From: Aquilaria yunnanensis
Taxonomy: Eukaryota > Streptophyta > Magnoliopsida > Malvales > Thymelaeaceae
Length of the DNA: 64,000 nt
Assembly (NCBI GenBank): GCA_039654915.1
Contig: CM077599.1
Location: 81,064,001 to 81,128,000 of the forward strand
Direction of reading: 5' to 3'
Part shown: piece after piece, positions 34,586-46,400 of the stretch
Numbering within the stretch: position 1 is the first letter of the stretch
Layout: each line of letters begins with the position of its first letter
Position numbers and translations under genes: made by a program
Notes under the pieces: model-generated
The model's input: the letters and a program-made list of their open reading frames with translations, nothing else
Told to the model about the DNA's origin: nothing
The model's database searches: none

Positions 34586-37091
34586 TGTGACGGCTCTCCT
34601 AGTTGACTAATCAAGTAAGTAATTATTTTACTTTGATTAAGTGCTTATTAAATTAAGTACCTCAAGTTAGCGCCTTGTTAAGCAAGTAAGGTAAGCTTAA
34701 TTAAGTAAGTGAGTTCCTAAGTGTGATTTGGCATAGTTAAATCAAGACCATTAGTTATCCTAGCTTTAAGAACCATTTGAAAGTTTCGAGTATTTGTGGC
34801 ACTAAGTGTGCATTTGAGCCATTTAAATCTTAAGTGGCTAAAGTGTCCAAGAAATCAAGTGTGAGAAGCTTTTAGCATCCTTTAGAGCAAAGAAATGTTG
34901 GTTTTGAGTGAGGGTTTGGTGACCCATTTGAAGCTTGTGAGAGTTTGTGGACTTAAGTGCGAAAGAGGGAAAAGTTGCCTTAAATACATATATATGTTAA
35001 GTCTTCTTTTTCCTTAGCCATTTGCTTCAAACTTCAAATTTCGTAGCTCCATCTCCTCTCCCAAAATCGCAGCCCAAACTTTCATTTTCTTGCATTTCTT
35101 CATCAATTTGTGGAAGCCCAAGGTGTGGGTAGGAATCATCAAGCTTCTTTGTTGGTGTTCTAGCTCCAATTTGCTTTTTGGTGCTAGTTTGGACTCAAAA
35201 TTCGTGGGTAAGCTTGTTGGGTTCATTTGGATTGGTTCTAAGTTGTTTCCATAGCTAGAAATGGTCTTGGTTTGAAGTGTGTGGTGCCAAATTACTTTGG
35301 TTTTAGGTTTGGAACTCAAGGGAGCTTAATTGAGCTAAGAAAGTTCGTGTATCAATGCTTGCTTTGTAGCTAAATTGAGGTAAGGGTTCAAGTTAATTAA
35401 GTTCAAATAATGCATAGAAATGTAGTGTTTTTGTGTGGGAATGAGTTAGAAACAAGACCCAAGTGATTTGAGTTTGGGATGAGAAAGTTTGAGCAGTTTT
35501 CGTGCAAGGTCGCACGCTATCGCGCAACGCTGGAAAGCGTTGGCGACGCGTCGCCAGTGTCGACGCCATATTGGCGACGCGTCGCCAAAAAATGAAAATA
35601 TTTCTGAACACTGATGCCTTTGGCGACGCGTCGCCAACGGCGCCGCCAAGGCATTTTGCCCTCAAGCTCCGGGCATCCTAAGAGTGTCTCAAACTCTTGG
35701 TTTTCATCCCTAGGCTAAGTGAAGACATTCCATAGCCTCGGTTGGGTCTAGAACTCCTTCCTAAGTCGGGAATTATGCATTATTTAAGTGGTAGTTAAGT
35801 TGTGTGGTTAAGAAAGAGTATAACTTGGTGGTTAAGAAAATCAAAGTGCTTAAGCTTCTAAATGAGCACTAAGGGGATTAAGTGGATTTTTAGACTCTTT
35901 GTTGGCCGAGGAGAGCGTCAATTACCTATGGTCAATGAGGAGAAAAACCTAAGTCGATCCCGACCGAACCATTTGGTTTGGTAAGTAAGCCACTATGAGT
36001 GCTCTAAGTTAAACCTTAAGGGTTTGGCTAGTTAAACCACATAGGATGACTACCTTGCGCAATAAGTTAAGGGTAAAGGCGGGTAAGTTTGAGAGGGGTG
36101 ACGACCTACTCTAGAACCCGTAGGTGGGACTTAAGGGAGGTAAAGTACCCGGGATACGAGGGCCAGTATCTCAAGTACCTCCGCCGTTTGAGCTCACGGC
36201 AAGTTTTATGGCACCTAGAGTGCAGGAAGTCCCAAGTGCATGCATTACGTGCATTTCATATCATACATTCATGCATTGCATATCTTAATTGTTATTGATT
36301 GTTTGAGTTACTTGTTGGTTGATTGCTTGATTGGTTGCTTGGTTGCCATGGTTGCATCTTGGTTGTTGCTATCTTTTTGCAGGTAATCAAGGGACCCTTA
36401 CTGAGTACTTTCAAGTACTCACTCCCTTAAGTTTATTGTGCAGGTTCTAACTCCGGGCCTAGTCACTAGTTCATAGTTGAGGCCTAAGTTTTCTCTTTTG
36501 CAGGTACTTTTCTTTGAGAATCCTTGTGATTCTAGGTTACTTGTGGATTAAGCAATGTGCTAACCAAGTTGTGCCTTTATAGTGTAGAGGCTAAGAGTAC
36601 ACAAGAACAAGAACTAAGGAAGGGCTTGCACTTGGAGCTTGGATAGCTCAAGGTGGGGCTCAAGTATATGATCTTAGTTAGTTAGATTTTTGTCTCTTGT
36701 ATACAGTACCTTGTGTACTAAGACAGTTGCCTCTAATAGGATACATTTTGATGTAAATCCATCTTGTTACTTTTGGGTGCATACTAGAAGTATATTGTAT
36801 GCACAAACTATTACTTGTAGTCAAAGTAACTAGTATTTCAATGTCTTGGCACGTTTTAAGTATGTTTTATTGAAATGCTCGAGCAACGTTTTAACTAATG
36901 ATCTATTTATTCGTTTGCATTGCCAGGACAAAAGCATGCATATCTTAAACTGAGTAGGCTAAGAAACTAGTTGCATATAAATTGCTTTAATTTATATTGA
37001 CGAGTAATAGTTAGCCAATAGTAACTTAGTGGGATTCATAATCCCTAAGGGCCTACAAGATTATAGGGCACTGGGGCCCCGTTCCGCGACA
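34586..37091. repeat. Solo LTR inserted in MULE-1 transposase
   Basis: 2506 bp from TGTGACGG to CCGCGACA with imperfect inverted ends, flanked by a perfect 5-bp duplication CTTGC (34581-34585 and 37092-37096). Removing it rejoins the transposase reading from YVHSCYKKETC to IYEHVINPITSMEQW. No internal domain, PBS or PPT of a full element was seen, so it is a solo LTR; probably Ty3/gypsy by size and ends. Open frames inside are not genes. Confidence 0.9.
35540..35637. repeat. Three copies of a perfect CpG-rich palindrome
   Basis: TGGCGACGCGTCGCCA, a 16-bp perfect palindrome, occurs at 35541-35556, 35572-35587 and 35621-35636; the last two extend to 18 bp with flanking T/A. They stand out in otherwise AT-rich LTR sequence. 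Confidence 0.95.
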
Positions 37092-39015
37092 CTTGCACAT
37101 GTCTCTTTCTTATAGCATGAATGAACATAGTCCTCTATTCTCGCTCTGTTGTTTCCAATGGCAGAGCAAGCATGTGCACATGGAATCCCACTCAACTGCC
37201 ACTTTCTGCAGCTACAAGTGTGATTTACCAGGTCAACCACAAACTGCCCATTAGGTGTGCTTACTTGGCACTGTGATCCTCCAGAACTCATAGGGATACA
37301 CCAACCAGAATGTTCCATTGACTTATTTAACTTTTTCACTATCCTTGGACACACAACCCCTGTATAACTCTCTATTGCCTTCCTTCTATTTGCAATCCTC
37401 ACCATTAATTTGGTTCTAACAATCTCTAGCATTATTAAAATTGGTTTGTCCCTAGCATTTAAGATAAATCTGTTAAAACACTCACAGATATTATTTAGGA
37501 GGATATCACACTTACAATACTCTCTGAAATGTGCCCTTGACCAGTGTTTTGGAGGAACAGAAGTCAACCATTTCCAAGCATTCTCATCCACTACCTTAAT
37601 CTTCTCCATATACATGTTGAACTCTGCCACATAAGTACTTGTTGCTGCTGACCAAACCAACTCTTTTACCACACCTCCGGGGTGGATACTCTTGAAGTTG
37701 TTATAGAGATGGCGTACACAGATCTGTGCTATGCTTCAGAAAACAAGTCATGCACTGCTGGAAGTAATCCCTACATTAAAAAGAATGCCATAATAAATAT
37801 TAAAGGAAGTGATATAAGCAATCCCTATATAAAATTACCAAGATTTTACCTTTTGTCTATCAGAAGTGATGGTCCAGTCTCTGCTATTTGCTTCGCCTAT
37901 ACCCAATTTCTCACCCAACAGACTAAGGAACCAATGCCATGAATCAAATGACTCAACCTCCACCCTAGCATAGGCTATTGGGAAGATGCAATCATTTGCA
38001 TCCAAACCAACAGCAGCAAGAAGTTAACCCCCATAATGACCTTTGAGAAAACAGCCATCCACACCAATTATAGGCCTGCATCTAGCAAGGAACCCTTCCT
38101 TACATGCCTCTAGACATATGAACACCCTCTGAAATACTAAATTTTCAAGACGCAGCTTGAACATAGTTCCAGGATTAGTCCTTCTGAGCTCACCCCCATA
38201 ATCAGCCAACTTGGCAAATTGTATTTTCTCATCACCTCTTATAATCTGAAGCGCCTTCTTAATCTCTCTCCATACTTTTGTCCTAGGGACATCTAAGTTG
38301 AAATCCCTCTTAATCTGATCCCTCAGTGCTGTTATGGAAATGTCAGGGTCAAACCTTACATTTTCGAGATATGTCTGAGCAATCCAGCAAAACTTGGTAT
38401 GCTTAGACTTGAAGACCTTGATGCAACTGTGGTCACCAATGTATGTTTTTATTTGCACCATCCCACCTTCAACAGGTGTAGCATATAATGTCCAAGGACA
38501 CCTTTCTGCACATTTGGCCCTTAGCCTACTTTTCTCACTCTTCACAACCCTTACTCCACACCTTGACTTAATTCCATACGTCCGTATTGCTTTTTTCAAC
38601 ACATCAAAGGAGGTGAACTTCTAACCCAAAAGGAACTTAAGGTCACTTATGTCAGACCTCTCATTGAAACTTGGGTATCTATCACCTTCATCACTATCTG
38701 AGTATATACTTTGCAAATCATCAAAGTCCAAATCTTCCTCAGACTCTAATTCATATGTATAGCCCATACATGAATTCTTCCCTTTACTACTTTCTACCCT
38801 AGTTCCTGGAATATGGTCAGCCATTTCATTATCTTCCAGTCCGATGTCATTGTCTGACTCCTCAAACTCTATCTCACAACTTTCTGTTCCAGAATTAGGC
38901 TTATAGTCTGCATCCTCTGTGGTTGTTTCACTATCATCCCCATCATCCCTTTCATCAGCCCTATTGCTACTACCCAATGGGGTATTATCTGATCTTTCCA
39001 TTTCCTCATCTTCAG

Positions 39016-39183
39016 CCTCATTATTGACTTCAACATTCTCACATCCTACCTCATGTTCATCTTCCACCTCAACATTCTCAGCTACCACATTCACTTCAGC
39101 CTCATTATTGACTTCAACATTCTCACATCCTACCTCATGCTCATCTTCCACCTCAACATTCTCAGTTGCCACATTCACTTCAG
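39016..39183 (-). repeat. 84-bp tandem duplication in MULE-1 transposase
   Basis: Two 84-bp copies with only a few differences, encoding a duplicated 28-residue acidic unit (EVEDEHEVGCENVEVNNEA). In frame. Confidence 0.9.
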
Positions 39184-40321
39184 CATTTACATTACCCTCC
39201 TCAACATCTCTTCCCAACATTTGCTCTTCATTCTCCTCCACAACCCATGTCAGTGCTTTTCTTTGGCTACTTTCACATTTTTGTTTGCTTACAAATGTAG
39301 CACACTTCTTCCTTGATTGTGGACAACTTTCATCACCTTCTTCAACAATTTCTTCTATGACAGCCTTCTTAGGACTAATATGTTCTTTAATTTTGCCTAG
39401 AAATGCCAACTCATCCTTAATCATCTCTACTTTACTCTTTATCACAATGTATATTTCAATAACAAGATTCTCAGGCAAGCAAAGCATCATCATCTGCATC
39501 ACATCAGCCTCATCTTTCAGAGGGATTAAACCATCATCAAGAGGCATCCCTGGATATAACCAGAAGTAATCCATGTACCCTGAGTAACCCAATTCCTCCA
39601 CCATTTTGTCCAACTCTATTAGACTAAACCTATCAAATTGACAATAGTCCCAGTAGTTAACAGAACCCTCAATGTAGGCCTTCCATGGTAACTTCCCAAA
39701 AAATCCCCCATGGTACATTTTCACAGTGAAATAACCATCACCACGCCCTGCAAATGGAAAATACTAATTATGTTAATCACCAATATTTTATATTCCACCC
39801 ATCCATTCTCACATAATTCTATATTCTCCTATGGTCCCCATTTGGTCCCCCTTCCCCTACAGATACACACACGCCACTCACACATACGACACACACATAC
39901 CACCCACTTACCCCACCATGCCTTTTACTTCCTCAATGCCCCCACACATCCACATTCAACTCTAAAATATTCTCTATCACTTAATCATAAAAGCATATAG
40001 ACTTACTGTACTCTGGGCAGACTTCATTCCCATCTCTCTTCACTTTCTCTGCAACCATTTTTTTGCAGCAATCTCTTATCTTTTCGGCAATCTCTTATCT
40101 TTTTTCAATTATCTACTATTTTCCGTGTTCTCAGCTTCGTGATTTTAAATCTTCTCTCCGTGCGATGTCAGATTTTTTTCTCGTTCTCAAACCCTATCTC
40201 TCTTTCGTTATCTTCTCTCTCGTTCTCAGACTCTGCTATGCTCGGTAACTGCTGAACGTCCCCCTCCTCTGTTTTCTCTCTTTTCCCATTTTTTTCATCT
40301 CCAAAATTAATGACTGGTGTG

Positions 40322-40520
40322 TTTACTGGGCCAGCGTGGACATTCAGGTGCCACATAAGCATTAACGTGGCGTTCGCCGTCCATTTAGACGAGTTCTGTC
40401 CACATAGGGGTCGAAATGAAACATTTTAATAGGGTTAGGGACACGCAACAAACAAAGTGAAGGTTAGGGTTATAACAGAAACAATAATTAAAGATTGGGG
40501 GTAGCGCGTGCAATTTACCC
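40322..40520 (-). repeat. MULE-1 right terminal inverted repeat
   Basis: Reverse-complement partner of the left TIR, ending GCGCGTGCAATTTACCC. The transposase start codon lies about 260 bp inside it, so the TIR probably holds its promoter. Confidence 0.92.
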
Positions 40521-40521
40521 T

Positions 40522-40930
40522 AGCTTTTCCCTTCTCCCTCCGAAAATTGCAACTTGATTTGTGTGTTTTTTTTTTTGTGTGGGCCCCACAGATTTTCATT
40601 CTTAAATTAAAGTTACAGCTTTCTAATTTAAAGAAAAATAATGATAATCTCTGTTAAATTAGTAGAAAATAAAAAAAACCATACTTTCTATAAAAACTAC
40701 TTCAATGAACTTGTGAAATAAGACTTTGGAAATTAGATGGAACGATGAAGCTCAAGCTTATTTATAGCTGAGCTACACCGCGTATTACGCTGAGATTTCA
40801 GCGCCTCTTAACGCCGTAGCTGACTTCTGTCAACTTTTCCCTTCTCCCTTTAAAAATTGCAACTTGATTTGTTTTCTCTTTTTTTTTTTTTTTTGTGTGT
40901 CGGCCCCACACATTTTCCTTCTCCAACTAT
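40522..40930 (-). repeat. Duplicated flank of MULE-1 (paralogous empty site)
   Basis: 40522-40597 is the right half of the MULE-1 target. 40598-40775 repeats 31330-31499, and 40783-40920 repeats the joined sequence 32427-32468 plus 40522-40600, including CTTTTCCCTTCTCCCT, TTGCAACTTGATTTG and GGCCCCACA. This second copy lacks both the 31500-32425 insertion and MULE-1. A TATA-like CTATAAATAAG is on the minus strand near 40758. Confidence 0.75.
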
Positions 40931-41784
40931 TTTCTTTGGTCTTTATTTTCGGCTGACATAAATTCAATTTGTTAAATACTGGTACCACTAAGTATATTAC
41001 ATTCTAAATTTTTAAGATATATTATATCATATATTATTACCATTTAAAAAAAATAAATATTAGAATATTATTTTAAGATGATATAATTTATTTAATAATT
41101 TATTTTTACATATTTTATATGTATTTTAATTTTTCTCATCATAATTTGTCAAATATAAATAAAATATATATGATAGAAGATATTCAGTTGGGATAGTATA
41201 CACCAGAAATTCAATTGGAAGATATTATTCAACACCACAGGGACCTTTAAACCGCTACTATATATTAAATTTTTATATTAATTAAGAAAAGTAACAAAAA
41301 AAATAAAAGCAAATGTTTATTTTATGATATGTGTATTATTTATATTTTAATATTTTATATATTTATGATATTTTTTATGTAAAATGAAAAAAATAGCTAT
41401 GAAAAATAAAATATTATGGTACGTACCACGCAGTATTTATGGTATATTGTGATTTTTTTGATAAAATACATACAAAAAGTAAGCGGTATGCGGTACACCA
41501 CAAAATACTGCAGTATACCGCACGATAAAATGATAAAACGTAAAAATATTTATACCGTATATCACATACCTGCAGTAAATAATATACTGCATGGTATATC
41601 ATGGTATACTACGATATTTAACGCTATGTCTGATCCTACCCTCTTATTTTTCTTATTGCTCCATTTCCACTTTCCTAAAGACCATACCACCGCTGTTACT
41701 TGCACATTAATTTCTTATTTTCCAATATTACAGAAATGGGTATTTCATTAAAGAATTCTCAGAATCATTAATTTTTCAACATTT
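40931..41784. other. AT-rich DNA with imperfect palindromes
   Basis: 41410-41630 is rich in GGTATAC/GTATACC-like words that pair with each other (for example GCGGTATGCGGTACACC and GCAGTATACCGC) and could fold. No coding evidence; open frames on both strands come from this symmetry. Confidence 0.45.
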
Positions 41785-41874
41785 CACTAGAGAAATGAAA
41801 ATCTTCTGTCCCCAAAACTCTGTCCCTTTCATGTCTCGTCCTTGTAGCGCTGCCATGTGTCTATTTAACTAGTA

Positions 41875-42109
41875 CTCCCTCCGTCCCGATTTCTTTGATC
41901 CATTTGACTTTTTGGGCTAGTTTGACTTGAATTTTTTTATATTATTGTTTGTTAGAAAAAAATTAAAAAATATATATTTAGAAATTATAGGTCTTGATTT
42001 ATCATTCACACATAAAATTTTTTCATTTATATGCTAAAATGTCTAAAATAAAAAATCATAGATTAATTGCTAAAACGTGAATGATGCAAAGAATTTGGGA
42101 CGGAGGGAG
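41875..42109. mobile_element. Stowaway-type MITE in foldback left arm
   Basis: 235 bp with terminal inverted repeats CTCCCTCCGTCCC / GGGACGGAGGGAG and TA target duplications (41873-41874, 42110-42111), the signature of Tc1/mariner-derived Stowaway MITEs. The opposite arm of the foldback lacks it, confirming insertion. Confidence 0.93.
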
Positions 42110-42530
42110 TAATAAATAAGAAAGTTATCAAAAGTTAAAGACATGTAGTTCGGCAAAAAATTAAAGACATTAACTACATTATTTAGAAGAAAAACTTTGA
42201 ACTTGGTGCTTCTAAATAAAAATTATTTAGTTTAATTAGTAAATTTTTTATTTTGTTTTATTTGTTTTAATCATCAAAATCCTAACTTTTTCCTGAACAC
42301 TTCAAAACAGAGTAATTATTCAAATGATTTTAAGACTAATAAGTTAAAATTTTAATTCTAAATTATCAACTTTCATCTTTGTAAATCATCTTTATATCAT
42401 TCAAGAAGGAAAAAATAATAATTTAAATTATCCATTAACTATCATAAAATTATTACACATTTTAAATTTACTATGGAATAGTTATAGACTAATTTATATA
42501 GAATTTTAAAAATTCATGTCATATAGTTGT

Positions 42531-42665
42531 TCGATAAACCAGCATGCAAAACGCTAACTTTGAAAGAAACATCTCTTTCTTAAAAACATTTCAATTGGTC
42601 GATAAACCAACATGCAAAATGCTACCTTTGAAAAAAACATCTCTTTCTTGAGAACATTTCAATTG
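42531..42665 (+). repeat. 67-68-bp direct repeat in the foldback loop
   Basis: Two adjacent copies starting TCGATAAACCA and ending CATTTCAATTG (42531-42598, 42599-42665) with about eight differences, forming most of the single-stranded loop between the arms. Confidence 0.9.
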
Positions 42666-43029
42666 AATTTCTCACTAGATTCATCACTTAACTTAGAATA
42701 ACTATATGACATGAATTTTTAAAATTCTATTTAAATTATTTGATAACTATTCTCTAGTAAATTTAAAATATGTAGTAATTTTTTAATAGTTAATGGATAA
42801 TTTAAATTATTAAAATTTCCTTTTTTGAATGGTATAAAGATTATCTACAATGATGAAAATTTTAAATTATTAGCTTCAAAATCATTTGATTAATCAATTT
42901 ATTTTGAAGTGCTCAGGCAAAAGTTAGGATTTTGATTATTAAAACAAATAAAACAAAAAAAAATGAATAACATTTACTAACTAAACTAAAGACTTTTGGT
43001 TTCCAAAAACTAAGTCAAAGTTTTTTTTT

Positions 43030-43231
43030 GGGTAAAATCCACCATGGGTCACCTAGCTTATTTTTTTGTCCTATACGGGTATCTTACCTTTATTTTGTCG
43101 TATCGAGGTACCCATGCTGTTATAACGTATTCTATTGGGATACTTTTTGTCACTTGTATTGTTAAGGTTGACAGAAAATGATGACATGGACTCATTTTCC
43201 CCCAAACCTGGCCTCAAGATGCCACGGTGGA
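43030..43231 (+). repeat. MULE-2 left terminal inverted repeat
   Basis: Pairs with 48328-48530 through GGGTCAC, TACCTCGAT-type and CATGGACTCATTTTCC words, ending at GCCACGGTGGA. Confidence 0.92.
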
Positions 43232-43416
43232 CCATTATTGAGCGGGAAGAAAAGAGATGGACATTTAATGTGGCAACCACCTATCATTCCCCTGCCTGAG
43301 ACCGTCTCTGCCACTTTCGAATCGATCGTTTTCAAACCTTAAACCTTGTGGAAGAAAACATCGACAATTGAAGTTAGTGATTTGTTAATCAAGCGTAGTG
43401 GAGCATTGCAGAGAGG

Positions 43417-46400
43417 ATGAAAGGATCGGGAAGAGGGAATTCGAAGTCGAAGGGTTCCAGATTGAAAGATTGGGTTTGAAGAAATATTGACGATGAGGAC
43501 TGGCAATATAGTAAGTGTTCTTAATCATGTTGTGTTGTAATTGTTTGGTGATGTGATCGATGTTGGTGTTTTGTTTGGTGCGGAACTTGGGGAGATGGAC
43601 AGTTGTGGGGTTGAGTGGGGGACCAGTAGATTAATTTTTTATGAAAATGTAGTTGACTGCTTGTTTGTTTGTCGTGTTCTGGGATGAAGTGTGTTTTGTT
43701 TTGTTTGTTAAACTTGCAGAGGAATGTGATCCATGGTTTAGTATAAAAATCCATCATGGAGGGTACTTCACCAAACTGCCATAGAAGGCATATGCTGGGG
43801 GATATGTAGATCATTTTGACCTGGTCCACATGGAGAAGGTATGCATGGTGGACATTGACGAAATGGTTGAAGAATGTAGGTATTCAGGGTTTATGAACTA
43901 TTATTGGAGGGTGGCTGGGGTTTATAAAGTAGATTTGGTGGAGAAGCTGAAGGACTTGAAAAGTGACAAGGACGTTATGGATATGGTGAATGCACACTTA
44001 CCACAACAGCATAAAATATTCGTGTATGTGGTAGCATTAACTCGGGAGGAGATGATTGAGTAGGAGAAAACTTACGTGGAGCATATTAAATCATCCTTGA
44101 CACTCCCAAAGGCTAGATTAGTGGAGTTAGACAGTGAAGCTGGCTCAGAGAAACAATCAAATATAAGTTTCAGAGGGGTTAGAGGTCAGAATAATGGAAA
44201 AACTAAACTTTCAGTTGGAGGTAGAAAGCTCAGTCTGCCTAGTTGTAGCATGGGATTTGAAAGAGGAGATGAGGCAGTGATTGATGACGTTGGTGATGTT
44301 GGTGATAATAGTGAGTATGGGAGAGAGGAAGGTGATTTGGGGACTAGTCAGGGTGTTCAATCAGAGCAGGTGGAAGAAAGGGTGGGGAGTGTTAGAAGAA
44401 GTGATTATGTGAGTATAGAAGGGCCAGAAATTGTTGCTGGAGAAAGAGAGGATGATGGGCAGGGCATAAGTGGGGCAGAATTGGACAACTCAAAAAGAGA
44501 GGATGAAGGAGATAAGGATGAGGAGAGTGAGGATGTGGACTATGAAGGTGAAGAAGGTGAAGAAAACAGTGGGAGTTGCACAAGTGAGTTTTATGAGACA
44601 GATAATAAAATTAGACGAAGATGAAGGTATGAATATTAGAGTTGGGATTGATCTTGGTATTTGTAGTCTGTGGATGAGAGATGGTAGTAATGGGCCTAAG
44701 GAAAACAGGGCTTCAGAACAGGGCACGTCAAGGTCAGATAGTCATGGTGGTCAAGCCAATAGATGTATGGGGTACACCTTTGATGAAAGGTCTTCAGATT
44801 ATTCATCCTCAGATGATGGCCTGGAAAGTGTGCATGAGAATAGTGAGGATGAGCTTGAAAGTGTTCCCCTATTTAACCTTGAAACAGATATGAAGGATCC
44901 TAAGTTTGAACTGAGAATGGTGTTTCCATCATTTGAGATTTTAAGGAAGACTGTGAAGTAGTATTCAATAAAGAACAAAGTTGGAGTGAAGTTTGCTTAT
45001 AATGACAAGAGGAGGTTAAGGGTTGTCTGCCAGCCAGGGTGTCCTTTTTTGCTAACAGCAGGAAAATATAGGGACTGGCCATAGGTACAAATTAAGATAG
45101 TAGATCATGATCATTCATGTGCCAGGGTGGTGAAAAATAAATGGGCCAACTATGAGTGGATAGTTGATGAATACCTTGAGGTCATAAAATCACATCCTGG
45201 GATACCACTAGCAGCCTTTGTAGACCATATCAGAAGGGATTCAACATCATAATTCATAGGTAAAAAGCATAGAGGGGGAAGAAGCTTGCATTGCAGAGGA
45301 TAAGGGGGGATGAGGAAGAGCAGTATGCTAAACTCCCAGATTATGGAGGTGAGCTGAGGAAGACAAACCCTGGCAGTGTGTTGATGTTATGGCTTGGTAA
45401 TTTGTTCTTTTAGAGGGTGTTCATATGCATAAATGGGGCTATAAATGGCTTTTTGGCTGGCTGTAGGCCAATTATAAGTATAGATGGGTGTTTTTTGAAA
45501 GGTGTTTATGGAGGACAATTGCTGTCAGCAATGGGGATTGATTCTAATGATTGCGTATGGCCAATTACATATGCAATAATAGAAAGTGATAGTAGAGATT
45601 CATGGGGTTGGTTTCTGTATCTGCTATCAAATGCATTAGGGATCTTTGAGACACACCAGTGGACTATAATGTCAGATAGACAAAAGGTAAATTATATCTT
45701 ACTTGTTGCCAGTTTCTTTTAAATTGCATCATTGATCTGTTGTAACATATTACATGCATGATGGTAGGGCTTGATTCCTGCTGTGGAGGAACAATTTCTA
45801 GATGCAGAGAAAAGATTCTATGTGAGGCACTTGTATACCAACTTTAAAGGTAGTTATCCTGGGGTTGCACTGAGAGATGCAGTGTGGGGAGCAGCAAGGG
45901 AAACATATGAAGGTGAGTTCAAACGTAAGATGGAATTACTTAAGGGATTGGATTCAAATGCTTGGGCATGGATGAATGAAGTGGATCCATGCTATTGGTC
46001 AAGAGCATTTTTCATGGAATTTCCTAAATGTGATATCTTACTAAATAACATGTGTGAGTGTTTTAATCGATTCATCATTGATGCTAGAGATAAGCCTATC
46101 TTAACAATGTTAGAGATTGTTAGATGTAAGATAGTGGTGAGGATTGCCAAGAAGAGAGAAATTCAGGGTAGGTGGATAGGGAGATTATGTCCAAAAATTT
46201 TGAAAAAGTTGAATCGGAACATAGAATTTTCAAGGAATTGTTGGCCTATTGAGAATTAAATACCAAGTCACCACGTCAACTGACCAGCATGTGGTTGACA
46301 TAGAGGATAAAAAATGTTCTTGTAGGAAGTGAGAACTCACCGGTATTCTATGCATCCATGTATGTTCAGCACTAGCCATGCATAGGACCAATCCAGAAGA

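Larger units (their letters stand above)
34004..40058 (-). pseudogene. MULE-1 MuDR-like transposase (split by solo LTR)
   Basis: Catalyses cut-and-paste movement. Exon 1 starts MVAEKVKRDGNE (40058) and joins across an intron to RGDGYFTVKMYHGGFF (39751). Domains in order: a PB1-like N-terminal domain; an acidic region (39300-38640) with a 28-residue tandem duplication; the MuDR DNA-binding region (RVVKSEKSRLRAKCAERCPW); the MULE catalytic domain, with first Asp in RPIIGVDGCFLKG, second Asp in ITSDRQK and Glu in NNICECFN; a SWIM zinc finger (CSCRKWQLSGIPCAHA); then, beyond the LTR, a CCHC knuckle CSVCREEGHTKRTC and, in a last exon (34219-34004), an AT-hook-like KGRPRKE. Introns follow SDRQK and precede the last exon. 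Damage: C-to-T stops (LLG-stop-KFT near 38621; HYGG-stop at 38024), a frameshift near 37730 and the LTR insertion. Confidence 0.88.
32469..40521 (-). mobile_element. MULE-1: two-gene MuDR-like transposon
   Basis: About 8.05 kb with terminal inverted repeats of about 198 bp (32469-32666 and 40322-40520) starting GGGTAAATTGCAC, flanked by a 9-bp near-duplication AGCTTTTTC / AGCTTTTCC. It carries a minus-strand transposase gene read from the right TIR and a plus-strand GRF zinc-finger gene read from the left TIR, tail to tail. Without the 2506-bp solo LTR it carries, the element is about 5.5 kb. A paralogous site at 40783-40880 shows the locus without the insertion. Confidence 0.92.

Noticed and set aside
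38919..39569. 216-codon plus-strand open frame rich in Ser/Thr
   Set aside because: Antisense of the acidic region of the MULE-1 transposase; its composition is explained by Glu/Asp/Val codons on the real strand.
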